From assembly GCF_003057875.1 (NCBI RefSeq), contig NZ_PYXZ01000006.1, positions 62,001 to 126,000 on the forward strand: a stretch of DNA of 64,000 nt, written 5' to 3'. The DNA comes from Nocardioides currus (GTDB taxonomy: Bacteria; Actinomycetota; Actinomycetes; Propionibacteriales; Nocardioidaceae). The notes below the pieces were generated by a model. It was given only the letters and a program-made list of their open reading frames with translations. It had not been told where the DNA came from and searched no databases. Below, one piece after another: positions 49,315-59,114 of this stretch. Position 1 is the first letter of the stretch. Every line of letters begins with the position of its first letter. Position numbers and translations under genes: made by a program.

Positions 49315-50406
49315 ATGTCCCTGGTCACGAACCTCCTGAGGTCCCGCGTCGCCGCGGCCCTCGCATCGCCGCACGGCGTCGACCACTATCTCGAGCAGGT
49401 CAACCCGATGTGGGCGGCGCACGACGTGCGAGCACGTGTCGTCGCCGTACGCCGCGAGACCGAGACGGCCGGCGCCTGCGTCGCCACCCTGACGCTGCAG
49501 CCCACGAGCACGTGGCGCGGCCACCGCGCCGGGCAGTACGTCCAGGTCGGCGTCGAGCTGCCCGGCTCGGCCCGACGCCTCACCCGCTGCTTCTCCATCT
49601 CCTCGGCCGCCTCGCTGCCCGGCGAGCAGATCACCCTCACCGTCCGCGCCCACGAGGAGGGCCAGGTCAGCAAGTTCCTGGTCCACGAGGCGCGCCCCGG
49701 CCAGATGCTCCACCTCAGTCAGGCCGACGGCGACTTCACCCTGCACGAGAGCGCGGCCACCCCGACCAACAACCGCCTCGTGTTCATCACCGGCGGGTCC
49801 GGCATCACCCCGGCCATGTCGATCGTGCGCACGCTGCTGCGCGACGGCTACGACGGCCGCGCCAACCGCAAGGTCACGTTCCTGCACTTCGCGCGCGGCC
49901 CGGAGGACCAGATCTACGCCGACGAGCTCGCCGAGATCGCGGCCGCCGACAACCACGTCGACGTGCACCTGCGCCACGGGGAGGCGCGGTTCAGCGAGTT
50001 CGAGCTGCGCCGGCTGGTGCCGCAGTTCCGGGACACCGACACCTGGGTCTGCGGGCCGAGCGGGCTCGTGGACCTGGTGCGGGAGGCGTACGGCGACTCC
50101 GATCGCCTACGGGTCGAGTTCTTCAAGCAGCCGTCGACCGCGACCGGCACCGCCGAGGGCGACGTCAGCTTCACCCGCTCGGGGGAGTCCGCCGCCAACA
50201 CCGGCGCCTCGCTCCTCGAGCAGGCCGAGGCACTGGGACTGGAGCCGGAGTTCGGCTGCCGCATGGGCATCTGCTTCTCCTGCACCTCGCGCAAGACCGA
50301 CGGCACCGTCCGCAACATCCTGACGGGCGAGGAGTCCTCCCTGCCCGACCAAGACATCCGCATCTGCGTGAGCGCGCCCGTGGGCGACTGCTCCGTGGAC
50401 CTGTGA
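49315..50406 (+). CDS. Ferredoxin-NADP reductase partner of the desaturase
   Basis: A 363-aa reductase with an FAD-binding barrel (RCFSISSA region), an NAD(P) domain (TGGSGITPAMSIVRTL) and a C-terminal plant-type 2Fe-2S domain with the FGCRMGICFSC cysteine cluster and a final Cys near RICVSAP. It resembles the M. tuberculosis Rv3230c protein that feeds electrons to the DesA3 desaturase. The ATG at 49315 has GGAAGGT at a good distance; the frame upstream covers the operator. The desaturase gene follows after 11 bp. Confidence 0.93.
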   Translation: MSLVTNLLRSRVAAALASPHGVDHYLEQVNPMWAAHDVRARVVAVRRETETAGACVATLTLQPTSTWRGHRAGQYVQVGVELPGSARRLTRCFSISSAASLPGEQITLTVRAHEEGQVSKFLVHEARPGQMLHLSQADGDFTLHESAATPTNNRLVFITGGSGITPAMSIVRTLLRDGYDGRANRKVTFLHFARGPEDQIYADELAEIAAADNHVDVHLRHGEARFSEFELRRLVPQFRDTDTWVCGPSGLVDLVREAYGDSDRLRVEFFKQPSTATGTAEGDVSFTRSGESAANTGASLLEQAEALGLEPEFGCRMGICFSCTSRKTDGTVRNILTGEESSLPDQDIRICVSAPVGDCSVDL

Positions 50407-50417
50407 AAGGAAGCCGC

Positions 50418-51545
50418 ATGAGCACCGTCACCGGCACCACCCTGACCCGCGAGCAGCTCGACGAGCTCGGTCGTGAGTTCGACGTCATCCGCCAGCGCGT
50501 CATCGCCGACCTCGGCGAGGACGACGCGGCGTACATCCGAGGCATCGTCAAGAAGCAGCAGCAGTTCGAGGTCGCGGGACGCGCCATGTTCTACCTGCCG
50601 CCGCTGTGGCCGCTGGCCGTCGCCGCGCTGTCGGTCTCCAAGATCCTGGAGAACATGGAGATCGGCCACAACGTCATGCACGGGCAGTACGACTGGATGG
50701 GCGACCCCAAGCTCAACTCGCGCATCTACGACTGGGACAACGTGTGCCCCGGCGAGCAGTGGAAGTACAGCCACAACTACATCCACCACACCTTCACCAA
50801 CGTGCTCGGCAAGGACCGCGACATCGGGTACGGCATCCTGCGCATGGACGAGGACCAGAAGTGGCACCCCTACTACCTCGGCAACCCGCTCTACGCGTTC
50901 CTGCTGATGGTCTTCTTCGAGTGGGGCGTCGCGATGCACGACCTCGAGGTCGAGAACATCGTCGCCGGCAAGCGCAAGCTCGAGGAGAACAAGGCCCTGC
51001 ACGCGGGCATCATGCGCAAGGTCCGCCGCCAGGCCCTCAAGGACTACCTGCTGTTCCCGGCCCTCACCGGACCGCTGTTCCCGCTCACCCTCGCCGGCAA
51101 CGCGACCGCCAACCTGATCCGCAACGTGTGGGCCTTCAACATCATCTTCTGCGGCCACTTCCCGGCCGGCGTGGCGACCTTCACCGAGGAGGAGTGCCTC
51201 GACGTCGAGGGTCCCAACGGCCGTGAGGAGTCGCGCGGGCACTGGTACTACCGCCAGCTGCTCGGCTCGGCCAACATCACCGGCAGCAAGCTCTTCCACA
51301 TCATGAGCGGCAACCTGAGCCACCAGATCGAGCACCACCTCTTCCCGGACATCCCGGCGCGGCGCTACCCCGAGATCGCCGTCGAGGTGCGCGAGATCTG
51401 CGAACGCTACGACCTCGCCTACAACACCGGGTCGCTGTCGACGCAGCTGTTCAGCGTCGCCCGGAAGATCGTGCGGCTGGCGCTGCCCAACCGCACCACG
51501 TCCCCGGAGCCGGCCCCGGTTGCCGAGACGCCGGTCGCCGCGTGA
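50418..51545 (+). CDS. Membrane fatty acyl-CoA desaturase (DesA3-like)
   Basis: A 375-aa integral membrane desaturase. The three histidine boxes are HNVMH, HNYIHH and HQIEHH, which hold the di-iron centre; hydrophobic segments (FYLPPLWPLAVAALSV, LYAFLLMVFFEWGV, LAGNATANLIRNVWAFNII) span the membrane. It likely makes monounsaturated acyl chains, delta-9 by analogy to DesA3, to adjust membrane fluidity. A GAAAGGAAG site precedes the ATG at 50418. It is co-transcribed with the reductase and controlled by the operator at 49278-49295. Confidence 0.93.
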   Translation: MSTVTGTTLTREQLDELGREFDVIRQRVIADLGEDDAAYIRGIVKKQQQFEVAGRAMFYLPPLWPLAVAALSVSKILENMEIGHNVMHGQYDWMGDPKLNSRIYDWDNVCPGEQWKYSHNYIHHTFTNVLGKDRDIGYGILRMDEDQKWHPYYLGNPLYAFLLMVFFEWGVAMHDLEVENIVAGKRKLEENKALHAGIMRKVRRQALKDYLLFPALTGPLFPLTLAGNATANLIRNVWAFNIIFCGHFPAGVATFTEEECLDVEGPNGREESRGHWYYRQLLGSANITGSKLFHIMSGNLSHQIEHHLFPDIPARRYPEIAVEVREICERYDLAYNTGSLSTQLFSVARKIVRLALPNRTTSPEPAPVAETPVAA

Positions 51546-51555
51546 GACTGGCGCC

Positions 51556-51762
51556 ATGACCCGGCCCACCAGGCTCAGCAAGGCGGAGATCCGCAAGGAC
51601 GCCGTGCAGGACACCGTCACGGCGGCCGCGACCACGGTCGGGCAGGTGACCGCGATCGTCACCGGGGCCGTGAAGGACGTCGCCGGGTCCCTCGGCGGGC
51701 TGGCCACGGAGCTCTTCGAGATCCGCGACTCCGCCCGCCGGGCGATGGACGACGAGGCCTGA
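51556..51762 (+). CDS. Small hypothetical protein
   Basis: A 68-aa protein with a basic N-terminus (MTRPTRLSKAEIRKDAV), a long Ala/Thr/Val/Gly-rich amphipathic helix with one mildly hydrophobic stretch, and an acidic end (MDDEA). GAGACT (51545-51550), overlapping the desaturase stop, ends 6 nt before the ATG, so it could have its own leaderless start or be read as the third gene of the operon. No family is recognised. Confidence 0.65.
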   Translation: MTRPTRLSKAEIRKDAVQDTVTAAATTVGQVTAIVTGAVKDVAGSLGGLATELFEIRDSARRAMDDEA

Positions 51763-51769
51763 CGCCCGC

Positions 51770-51946
51770 TCAGTCCTCCGGGTCGTCGAGGCGCGCCAGC
51801 CAGGTCGCGAACCGCTCGACCGGCGTCTCGAACTCGGGGAACGTGTCGACGAACGCCTGCAGCTGCTCGGCGAGCCACGCCAGGGTGACCTCCTCGTCAC
51901 CCCGGCGCTTGACGAGCTCCTCGAGCCCGCGGTCGGTGAAGTACAT
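51770..51946 (-). CDS. DUF6104 family protein
   Basis: A 58-aa acidic protein starting MYFTDRGLEELVKRRGDEEV and ending ATWLARLDDPED, very like the small DUF6104 proteins that sit beside the 2-oxoglutarate dehydrogenase gene in streptomycetes. Here it starts 6 bp after the kgd stop on the same strand. Its role is unknown, but the conserved linkage suggests a functional connection with Kgd. It is short but has normal codon usage, and the ATG at 51946 is the only sensible start. Confidence 0.8.
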   Translation of the reverse strand: MYFTDRGLEELVKRRGDEEVTLAWLAEQLQAFVDTFPEFETPVERFATWLARLDDPED

Positions 51947-51952
51947 CGACCC

Positions 51953-54900
51953 TCAGTAGTCGCCGGTCTGGGCGCGGTCGCCGGTCGGCGAGGCGAACGC
52001 CGCGTCGAGGAGCGACTTCTGCTCCTCGGTGTGGCGCTTGATCGTGCCGACCGAGGGCGACGCGGAGGCGGGACGCGTGACGGGCTCGACGGTGAGGTCG
52101 AGGTCGGGCCACACGTTGAGCTGGTAGTGCGGCCACGGGCCCATGTTCCGCGGCTCGTCCTGCACCCAGCGGATCGACTTGAGGTTGGGGTACTTCGCGA
52201 TCTCGGCCTTGATCTCGTCGACCGGGCGCGGGTACAGGCGCTCGACGCGACCGATCGCGAACGCGTCGCCGTCCTCGCGCTTGCCGCGCTCGACCATCAG
52301 GTCCCAGGTGACGCGACCCGAGCAGAGGAGCAGCGTCTCGACCGTGGCCGGGTCGGCCGCGTCGTCGCCGATGAACGCGCGGAAGGTGGTCTCGCCGGTG
52401 AAGTCCTCGGGCTGCGAGGCGGCCTCCTTGCGCTTGAGCATCGACTTGGGCGTGAACACGATCAGCGGACGGTGCTCCTCGCCCAGCGAGTGCCGGCGCA
52501 GCAGGTGGAAGTACGACGCGGGCGTCGACGGCTGCGCCACCACCATCGCGTCCTCGGCGGCCATGGTCAGGAACCGCTCGATGCGCGCCGAGCTGTGGTC
52601 GGGACCCTGGCCCTCGTAGCCGTGGGGGAGCAGGAGCACGACGCCCGACTGCTGGCGCCACTTCGTCTGCCCGGCGGAGATGAACTCGTCGATGACGGTC
52701 TGGGCGCCGTTGACGAAGTCACCGAACTGGGCCTCCCAGAGCACGAGCGCGTCGGGGCGGGCGACGGAGTAGCCGTACTCGAACCCGAGGGCGGCGTACT
52801 CCGAGAGCAGCGAGTCGTAGACGTGGAACTTGGCCTGGTCCTCGGTGAGGTTGGTCAGCGGCGTCCACTCGTCGGCGTTGGTGCGGTCGATGATCGTCGC
52901 GAAGCGTTGCACGAACGTGCCGCGGCGCGAGTCCTGCCCGGCGAGCCGCACGGGGCGGCCGTCCATCAGCAGGGAGCCGAAGGCGAGGATCTCGCCGGTG
53001 CCCCAGTCGATCGGGCCGCTGGTGATCGCGGTCGAGCGGCGCTGCAGCTGCGGCATCACCTTGGGGTGGACGGTGAAGCCGTCCGGCGGCGTGACGTAGG
53101 CGTCCGCGATGCGCTTGAGCACCTCCTGGCCGACCGCCGTGGTGAACTCGCCGGCGGGCTTGTCCGGGTAGTCCGGGACGGTGGTCCACTCGGAGACCGC
53201 GTCGTTGCTGGCCTCGCGGACCTCGGTGAAGACCCGCTCGAGCTGCTGCTGGTAGTCCTTGAGGACCTGCTCGGCCTCCTCGATCGTGATGTCGCCACGA
53301 CCGATGAGGGACTCGGTGTAGAGCTTGCGCACCGAGCGCTTCTGCTCGATCAGGTCGTACATCAGCGGCTGGGTGTACGACGGGTCGTCGCCCTCGTTGT
53401 GGCCGCGGCGGCGGTAGCAGACGAGGTCGATGACGACGTCCTTGTTGAACGCCTGGCGGTACTCGAAGGCGAGCCGGGCGACGCGGATGCACGCCTCCGG
53501 GTCGTCGCCGTTGACGTGGAAGATCGGCGCCTGGACCATCCGCGCGACGTCCGTGCAGTAGAGCGAGGAGCGCGAGGAGCCGGGCGAGGTGGTGAAGCCG
53601 ACCTGGTTGTTGACGACCACGTGGATCGTGCCGCCGGTGCGGTAGCCGCGCAGCTGCGACAGGTTGAGCGTCTCGGCGACGACCCCCTGGCCGGCGAAGG
53701 CCGCGTCACCGTGGACGAGCAGGGGGAGCACGGGGTAGTCGGCGCCCTGGTTGAGCACGTCCTGCTTGGCGCGGGCGATGCCTTCGAGCACCGGGTCGAC
53801 GGCCTCGAGGTGCGACGGGTTGGCCGCCACCGAGACCTTGATCGTGTCGCCGAGGCCGGAGAGGAACTCGCCCTCCGCGCCGAGGTGGTACTTCACGTCG
53901 CCGGAGCCCTGGACGGTGCGCGGGTCGATGTTGCCCTCGAACTCGCGGAAGATCTGGCTGTACTTCTTGCCGACGATGTTGGCGAGCACGTTGAGCCGGC
54001 CACGGTGGGCCATGCCGATGGTGACCTCGTCGAGGCCGACCTCGGCGGCCGCCTCGCAGATCTCGTCGAGCACCGGGATCGTGGTCTCGCCGCCCTCGAG
54101 GCTGAAGCGCTTCTGGCCGACGAACTTCGTCTGCAGGAACGTCTCGAACGCCTCGGCCTGGTTGAGCTTGAGCAGGATCCGCAGCTGCTCCTCGCGGGGC
54201 GGCTTGGTGTGCGGCTGCTCGACCCGCTCCTGGATCCAGCGGCGCTGCTCGGGATCCATGATGTGCATGTACTCGATGCCGACCGTGCGGCAGTAGGAGT
54301 CGCGCAGGATGCCGAGCACCGAGCGCAGCTTCATGAAGCGGCGTGCCCCGCCGAACTCGCCGGTCGCGAACTCGCGGTCGAGGTCCCACAGGGTCAGCCC
54401 GTGCTCCTCGACCTCGAGGTCGGGGTGGCTGCGCTGCTTGTACTCCAGCGGGTCGGTGTCGGCCATCAGGTGGCCGCGCACGCGGTAGGCGTGGATCAGC
54501 TCGAGGATCCGGGCCTGCTTGCTGACGTCCTCGTCGTGGCTGGCCGAGACGTCCTGGGCCCAGCGGATGGGCTCGTAGGGGATGCGCAGCGCACGGAAGA
54601 TCTCGTCGTAGAACCCGCCGTCGCCGAGCAGCAGCTGGTGCACGGCCCGCAGGAACTCACCGGACTGCGCGCCCTGGATGACGCGGTGGTCGTACGTCGA
54701 GGTCATCGTCATGATCCGCGACACCGCGTTGCGGGTCAGCGTCTCCTCCGAGGCGCCCTGGAACTCCGGCGGGAAGTCCATCGAGCCGACGCCGATGATC
54801 GCGGCCTGCCCCTGCATGAGTCGCGGCACGGAGTTGTTGGTGCCGAGGCCGCCGACGTTGGTGAGGCTGACGGTCGTGCCGGAGTAGTCCTCCATCGTCA

Positions 54901-55771
54901 GCTTGTTGTCCTTGGCCTTGCGCACGATCTCCTCGTACGCCGTCCAGAACTGCGCGAAGTCCATCGACTCGCAGCCCTTGATGGACGGGGCGACCAGCTG
55001 GCGGGTCCCGTCGGGCTTGGTCTGGTCGATCGCCAGGCCGAGGTTGATGTGCGCCGGGGTCACCATCGTCGGCTTGCCGTCGGTCTCGGCGTACGTGTTG
55101 TTCATCGCGGGCTGGCTGTTGATCGCCTTGACGATCGCGTAGCCGATGAGGTGGGTGAACGAGACCTTGCCGCCGCGGGCGCGCTTGAGGTGGTTGTTGA
55201 TGACGATGCGGTTGTCCCAGAGCAGCTTGACCGGGATGTTGCGCACGCTCGTGGCCGTCGGGACGGCCAGCGAGATGTCCATGTTCTTGGCGGTGGCGGC
55301 GGGGATGCCGCGCAGCACGGTGTAGGTCGGCTCGTCGGTGGCCGCGGCCGGCGCGGCGGGCTTGGCGTCCTTGGCCACCGGGGTTGTGGTGCCGGCGGCG
55401 GGCTCGGCGGCGGCTGCGGTGGGCCGGGGCTTGGCCTGCGCGGCGGGGGTGGGCTTCGGTGCTGGAGTCGGAGCGGCGGCCGGGGCGGGCGCGGCGGCCG
55501 GGGCGGGAGCCGGAGCCGGGGCGGGCGTAGGGGCGGGAGCCGGAGCCGGGGCGGCGGGCTTGGTGGTCGTGCTGGTGGTGCTGGACGTGGCGGTGCCGTT
55601 GCCGTTGCCGTTGCCGTTCGCGGTGAAGTAGGCAGCCCACTCCGGCGTCACGCTGCCCGGATCCGCCGCGAACTGCTCGCGCATCTCGTCCACGAGCCAC
55701 TCGTTGGCTCCGAGGTCGGTGGAGGGGGCAACCGAGGAGTTGCCGGACTGATCGGTGGGGGACTGCGGCAC
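51953..55771 (-). CDS. kgd: Multifunctional 2-oxoglutarate decarboxylase/dehydrogenase Kgd (SucA-E2 fusion)
   Basis: A 1272-aa actinobacterial Kgd. The first 40 residues form the N-terminal helix of E1 ([15 protein letters not shown]). Then come a Gly-Asn repeat and a long Pro/Ala linker (about residues 50-130). An E2-like acyltransferase domain ends in [15 protein letters not shown] (near 370), followed by the thiamine-dependent E1 domain with [13 protein letters not shown] and a nucleotide-binding C-terminal part. It supplies the 2-oxoglutarate step of the TCA cycle as decarboxylase, dehydrogenase and HOAS synthase. The GTG at 55771 is preferred. A TTGACA box lies upstream (complement of 55820-55825). 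Confidence 0.95.
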   Translation of the reverse strand: MPQSPTDQSGNSSVAPSTDLGANEWLVDEMREQFAADPGSVTPEWAAYFTANGNGNGNGTATSSTTSTTTKPAAPAPAPAPTPAPAPAPAPAAAPAPAAAPTPAPKPTPAAQAKPRPTAAAAEPAAGTTTPVAKDAKPAAPAAATDEPTYTVLRGIPAATAKNMDISLAVPTATSVRNIPVKLLWDNRIVINNHLKRARGGKVSFTHLIGYAIVKAINSQPAMNNTYAETDGKPTMVTPAHINLGLAIDQTKPDGTRQLVAPSIKGCESMDFAQFWTAYEEIVRKAKDNKLTMEDYSGTTVSLTNVGGLGTNNSVPRLMQGQAAIIGVGSMDFPPEFQGASEETLTRNAVSRIMTMTSTYDHRVIQGAQSGEFLRAVHQLLLGDGGFYDEIFRALRIPYEPIRWAQDVSASHDEDVSKQARILELIHAYRVRGHLMADTDPLEYKQRSHPDLEVEEHGLTLWDLDREFATGEFGGARRFMKLRSVLGILRDSYCRTVGIEYMHIMDPEQRRWIQERVEQPHTKPPREEQLRILLKLNQAEAFETFLQTKFVGQKRFSLEGGETTIPVLDEICEAAAEVGLDEVTIGMAHRGRLNVLANIVGKKYSQIFREFEGNIDPRTVQGSGDVKYHLGAEGEFLSGLGDTIKVSVAANPSHLEAVDPVLEGIARAKQDVLNQGADYPVLPLLVHGDAAFAGQGVVAETLNLSQLRGYRTGGTIHVVVNNQVGFTTSPGSSRSSLYCTDVARMVQAPIFHVNGDDPEACIRVARLAFEYRQAFNKDVVIDLVCYRRRGHNEGDDPSYTQPLMYDLIEQKRSVRKLYTESLIGRGDITIEEAEQVLKDYQQQLERVFTEVREASNDAVSEWTTVPDYPDKPAGEFTTAVGQEVLKRIADAYVTPPDGFTVHPKVMPQLQRRSTAITSGPIDWGTGEILAFGSLLMDGRPVRLAGQDSRRGTFVQRFATIIDRTNADEWTPLTNLTEDQAKFHVYDSLLSEYAALGFEYGYSVARPDALVLWEAQFGDFVNGAQTVIDEFISAGQTKWRQQSGVVLLLPHGYEGQGPDHSSARIERFLTMAAEDAMVVAQPSTPASYFHLLRRHSLGEEHRPLIVFTPKSMLKRKEAASQPEDFTGETTFRAFIGDDAADPATVETLLLCSGRVTWDLMVERGKREDGDAFAIGRVERLYPRPVDEIKAEIAKYPNLKSIRWVQDEPRNMGPWPHYQLNVWPDLDLTVEPVTRPASASPSVGTIKRHTEEQKSLLDAAFASPTGDRAQTGDY

Positions 55772-55797
55772 GGCTTGCTTCGCCTCTTCCAGGTGGC

Positions 55798-55825
55798 AGA
55801 TGTGTGTGTGCGATCGGTTGTTGTC
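55798..55825 (-). promoter_or_regulatory. Probable kgd promoter
   Basis: On the complement, a perfect TTGACA -35 (55825-55820) is followed after 16 bp by ACATCT (55803-55798), a weak -10. It is 27-54 bp upstream of the GTG at 55771. Confidence 0.4.
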
Positions 55826-55937
55826 AAGGCTAGTCCCACACGCGCACAAATGCAGGGGCGGCCCAGATCCGTGGGGCAAGGTGTTGCCAGCGCCACACGC
55901 GTCCCACGCGCACCACCTCTGTCCCACTGGAGAAACC

Positions 55938-56570
55938 ATGCGATCTGCCCTCCCGGGCCGACCCCTGCGGGCCCGGCGGACGGCCGCCACCTGGCTGCTG
56001 AGCCTCGCCCTCCTGCCCTCGTCCGTCGCCGTCGCCGGCTGCAGCGCGAGCACCGATCCGGCATCCCCGGGGGCGGCCGCGAGCCACGTCGGCGCCACCG
56101 TCCGGACCGAGCCGGCCGCGCCGTCCGAGCTGGCGACGACCGCCCAGGTCGGCACCGTCGTGGGCCGCCTGCCCGGGCAGCGCCGCAAGGCGGTGCGCAA
56201 GGACGTGACCTCGGTGATCGACCGCTGGTGGGAGAAGGCCTACCTCTCGGGCGCGGGCTCGCAGACCGACGTCGCGTCCGCCTTCCCGGGGTTCACCCCC
56301 GGCGCCCGGCGCCGGGCGACCTTCGACCGCGAGCTGATGACCAACGTCGACCTCGACGCCGCCGAGCTCACCCCGCTGATGCGCAAGGTGCGCCTCGACC
56401 TGCTCGCCGTCGACCGACGGGCGAAGTCGGTCACCGCCCGCTTCGACCTCCGCATGCGCACGACCGGCACCGAGGCCGGTCGCCTGCGCGTGAGCGGGCG
56501 CCTCTTCCTCACCCGCAAGCCGCAGGGCTGGCAGGTCTTCGGCTACGACGTCTCCAAGGGGTGGCTGTGA
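55938..56570 (+). CDS. Putative lipoprotein
   Basis: A 210-aa exported protein. A basic N-terminus and hydrophobic stretch ([18 protein letters not shown]) end with a VAGC lipobox, suggesting a diacylglyceryl-anchored lipoprotein. The mature part is mostly an NTF2/SnoaL-like size domain with [19 protein letters not shown] and [23 protein letters not shown] lies 5 nt before the ATG at 55938. Its stop overlaps the start of the LCP gene by one base, so they are coupled and probably work together at the cell envelope. It is divergent from kgd. Confidence 0.78.
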   Translation: MRSALPGRPLRARRTAATWLLSLALLPSSVAVAGCSASTDPASPGAAASHVGATVRTEPAAPSELATTAQVGTVVGRLPGQRRKAVRKDVTSVIDRWWEKAYLSGAGSQTDVASAFPGFTPGARRRATFDRELMTNVDLDAAELTPLMRKVRLDLLAVDRRAKSVTARFDLRMRTTGTEAGRLRVSGRLFLTRKPQGWQVFGYDVSKGWL

Positions 56571-57487
56571 TGCTCCGCCGGTTCCCGACCCTCACGCGCT
56601 CGCTGCGCACGGGCCTGCTCGTCCTCGTCCTGGGCGCGGCGGCCCTCGTCGTCCCCGACTCGGCCGTCCAGCCGACCGGCGTGGAGCTGGTCCGCATCAA
56701 GCGGGCCGGTGGTGTCTCGGTCGGCCCCGACGTCGTCTGGATCCTCGCCGTCGGCTCCGACGCTCGCCCGGGGGAGGACATGCTGCGCAGTCGCGGTGAC
56801 GCGCTCCAGCTGATCGGGATCAACACCAGGACCGACGCTGCCACGGCCATCGGCGTGCCTCGCGACTCGTGGGTCTCGATCCCGGGTCACGGCATGAACA
56901 AGATCAACGCCTCGCTCTACTTCGGCGGTCCGAAGGGGATGGCCGGCGCGATGGCCAACCTCACCGGCATCACACCCGACTACGTGATGGTCACGCGCTT
57001 CCCGTTCTTCGAGAACATGGTCGACGACATCGGGGGCATCGAGGTCCGCAACCCCCGTCGCTTCACCGATCCCTACCTCAAGAAGGAGGGGTTCAGGGCC
57101 GGCCGGATCCACCTCGGCGGCTACGACGCGATGGCCTTCTCGCGCATCCGCAAGTCGCTGGCCGGTGGCGACTTCGACCGCTCCGCCAACCAGCAGCGGA
57201 CCCTCCGGGGCATCCATGCCCGCATCCGCGCCCAGGCCGACCGGCCCGGCTTCATCGAGCGCGGGGTGATGTCGGTGCTGAGGAACATGGGCACCAACCT
57301 CGGGCCTGCCGAGCTCTACCAGCTCGCGCAGGCCGTGGCCCAGGTCGAGCCCGGCAAGATCACGACCTGCGTGATCGGCGGTCGGATCGGGTCGGTCGGC
57401 GGGCAGAGCGTCGTCTTCCCCGACGTGGCCCAGGCCCGCCGGCTCGGCAACGCCGCGCGCGCCGACGCCACGTTGAGGGGCTGCTGA
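56570..57487 (+). CDS. LytR-CpsA-Psr (LCP) family transferase
   Basis: A 305-aa LCP protein: an N-terminal transmembrane anchor (TGLLVLVLGAAALVVP) and an exported catalytic domain with AVGSDARPGEDMLRSRGDAL, GVPRDSWVSIPGHGMNKINA and FSRIRKSLAGGDFDRSANQQ. LCP enzymes attach polymers such as teichoic acids or arabinogalactan to peptidoglycan. The lipoprotein gene upstream is coupled to it. Its stop abuts the stop of the convergent gene without any gap (TGATCA). Confidence 0.9.
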   Translation: MLRRFPTLTRSLRTGLLVLVLGAAALVVPDSAVQPTGVELVRIKRAGGVSVGPDVVWILAVGSDARPGEDMLRSRGDALQLIGINTRTDAATAIGVPRDSWVSIPGHGMNKINASLYFGGPKGMAGAMANLTGITPDYVMVTRFPFFENMVDDIGGIEVRNPRRFTDPYLKKEGFRAGRIHLGGYDAMAFSRIRKSLAGGDFDRSANQQRTLRGIHARIRAQADRPGFIERGVMSVLRNMGTNLGPAELYQLAQAVAQVEPGKITTCVIGGRIGSVGGQSVVFPDVAQARRLGNAARADATLRGC

Positions 57488-58873
57488 TCAGCGCGGGTAG
57501 ATGTGCCCGTCGGCCAGGCCCAGGTCCAGCACGACCGCCTCGGCGAACAGCTGCACCCGCAGCCCGATCGACGCGGCGCCGTACCTGCTGTCCTTGACCA
57601 CCTGACGCTGGAGCAGGCCCGCTCCGCCGGGCAGCTCCACGGTCTGGCCCGGAGCGGGTACGGCGACGGGCTGGCCCCGGAAGGTGATGGCGCCGATGCT
57701 CGAGGTGACCTTGGACTTCACCGGCCGGTTCTCCTTCCCGCGCATCGTGACCCTGCTGACGATGTCACTGACCTCGAGCCCGACGGCGGGCACGGAGGTG
57801 GAGGCGATGCTGACCGCCGAGAAGCCCTTGGCGAGGTCCTTCCTGGCGTTCTGCTTGCCGCGGTGCGAGTACGTGACGCCGGTGACCCGGGCGACGAGGC
57901 CGCCGAGCACGCCGGCCGACGGGACGTGGTAGGTCATCGTCTTGCCGAGGGTGCCCTCGCAGGGGATCGACTTGTGCTGCACGTTGCCGAAGCGCAGCGA
58001 GCTCTGGAGGGCCTGGAGGTCGAGCGCGGAGCCGCCGGCCCGGAAGACGCCGGCCGGCGCCGGGGCGCCGATGCGCGCGTTGGCCGAGCCGATCTCCACG
58101 AGCTGGCGGCTGCCGCCGGCGTCGACCACGATCTCGAGCGCCATCGCCTCCGAGGTGGCCCGCTTGGCGTTGGCCGAGCCGCGCACCTTGCCGAGCGCGA
58201 TCGAGCCCAGGCCGGGGATCTGGATCGGCGCGGTGGCGGACTGCAGGACCTTGAAGATCTCGTTGGCGGCCTGGTTGGTGCCCTCGAAGACCGTGTCGGT
58301 CACCTGGTCGAGCGGCGCCAGCAGCGCCTCGAGCGGGGTGCCCTGCAGGGGAGTGCCCTCGAGCAGCTCGAGGCGGATGCGCGCGAAGTCGAACGACTCC
58401 TCGTGGCCGAAGCCCTGCGGCGTGTGGAACGCGTTGGCCGAGGTGGTGAGGCCCTCGATCACCAGCGTCGGCGTCCTGACCCCGGCGACCTCGCCGCCGA
58501 TGCGGATGTCACCGACGGTGTTGACGCCGACCACGCCGTTGGTGCTGCCGTCCTGGTAGGTGTCGGTGCGACTCGTGCTCGCCGCGATGTTCACCAGCGG
58601 GTTGTCGGGGACGCTGAGCACCGACGACTTCTCGGCGCTCTGGCCGATGGCTCGCGTGCACCGCAGCTGGGCGTGCGCGTCCTTGACGTTGAACGCCTCG
58701 ACGTTGTCCGTCACCAGCTTCACGGCGTAGACGTCGGCGCGGTAGCCGAAGTCGGTCAGCGTCGGGGCGGATCGTTCCGCGGAGGCGACGGCCGCGGCCG
58801 GGCCGGCGGTGCCCGCCAGCAGGCTCAGCGTGACGGTGGTGGACAGGGCGAGGCCCGAGATCAGCTTGCTCAC
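57488..58873 (-). CDS. Secreted protein of unknown function
   Basis: A 461-aa exported protein with a Sec signal peptide (SGLALSTTVTLSLLAGTAGPAAAVA) and a long beta-rich mature part without recognised domains. Only two cysteines are visible (about residues 70 and 310). Near-repeated phrases such as GSANAK and GSANARIG occur, and a TLVIEGLTTSANAFHTPQG stretch. The GTG at 58873 has GGGAG upstream; the frame up to 58918 reads through a palindrome. It may be a surface or matrix protein. The promoter region contains the inverted repeat at 58899-58915. Confidence 0.72.
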   Translation of the reverse strand: MSKLISGLALSTTVTLSLLAGTAGPAAAVASAERSAPTLTDFGYRADVYAVKLVTDNVEAFNVKDAHAQLRCTRAIGQSAEKSSVLSVPDNPLVNIAASTSRTDTYQDGSTNGVVGVNTVGDIRIGGEVAGVRTPTLVIEGLTTSANAFHTPQGFGHEESFDFARIRLELLEGTPLQGTPLEALLAPLDQVTDTVFEGTNQAANEIFKVLQSATAPIQIPGLGSIALGKVRGSANAKRATSEAMALEIVVDAGGSRQLVEIGSANARIGAPAPAGVFRAGGSALDLQALQSSLRFGNVQHKSIPCEGTLGKTMTYHVPSAGVLGGLVARVTGVTYSHRGKQNARKDLAKGFSAVSIASTSVPAVGLEVSDIVSRVTMRGKENRPVKSKVTSSIGAITFRGQPVAVPAPGQTVELPGGAGLLQRQVVKDSRYGAASIGLRVQLFAEAVVLDLGLADGHIYPR

Positions 58874-58898
58874 GGTGGAGTGCTCCCAATGTCGATGT

Positions 58899-58915
58899 TG
58901 TAACGCAGTGTTACA
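58899..58915. promoter_or_regulatory. TGTAAC-N5-GTTACA inverted repeat
   Basis: Perfect 6-bp arms around GCAGT lie 26 bp upstream of the GTG at 58873. The spacing and symmetry are typical of a dimeric repressor site, but no regulator gene is adjacent. Confidence 0.45.
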
Positions 58916-58932
58916 CATCTCGGGAGTGAAGC

Positions 58933-59004
58933 GCCTCCGGCAGGATTCGAACCTGCGGCACCCGGTACCGGAAACCGGTGCTCTATCCCCTGAGCTACGG
59001 AGGC
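58933..59004 (-). tRNA. tRNA-Arg (anticodon CCG)
   Basis: A complete 72-nt cloverleaf on the complement: acceptor GCCTCCG/CGGAGGC, D arm GCTC/GAGC, anticodon stem CCGGT/ACCGG around TTCCGGT with anticodon CCG, 5-nt variable loop and a T arm GCAGG-TTCGAAT-CCTGC. CCA is not encoded. It reads CGG arginine codons and is divergent from argS. Confidence 0.96.
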
Positions 59005-59102
59005 TCGGGCGAAGCAGACCCTACAACCCAGCCGGCCCGGCCGGCACATCGGTCGGGACCTCGGCTGGTGAAACCGGGTCGGAGGCACCCGTGCAGCGCC
59101 GA

Positions 59103-59108
59103 TAGGCT
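59103..59108 (+). promoter_or_regulatory. Leaderless -10 of argS
   Basis: TAGGCT ends 6 nt before the GTG at 59115. No ribosome-binding site is seen. The same hexamer and distance precede the SRAP gene at 31154. Confidence 0.6.
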
Positions 59109-59114
59109 GGGTCG

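Noticed and set aside
55772..56200. N-terminal extension of Kgd
   Set aside because: The added residues are antisense to the lipoprotein gene, and a TTGACA promoter box lies within the stretch.
52031..57487. An 1818-residue open frame on the top strand
   Set aside because: Its first 1500 codons lie antisense to kgd and the sequence is low-complexity Arg/Gly/Val; only the last 305 codons (LCP protein) are real.
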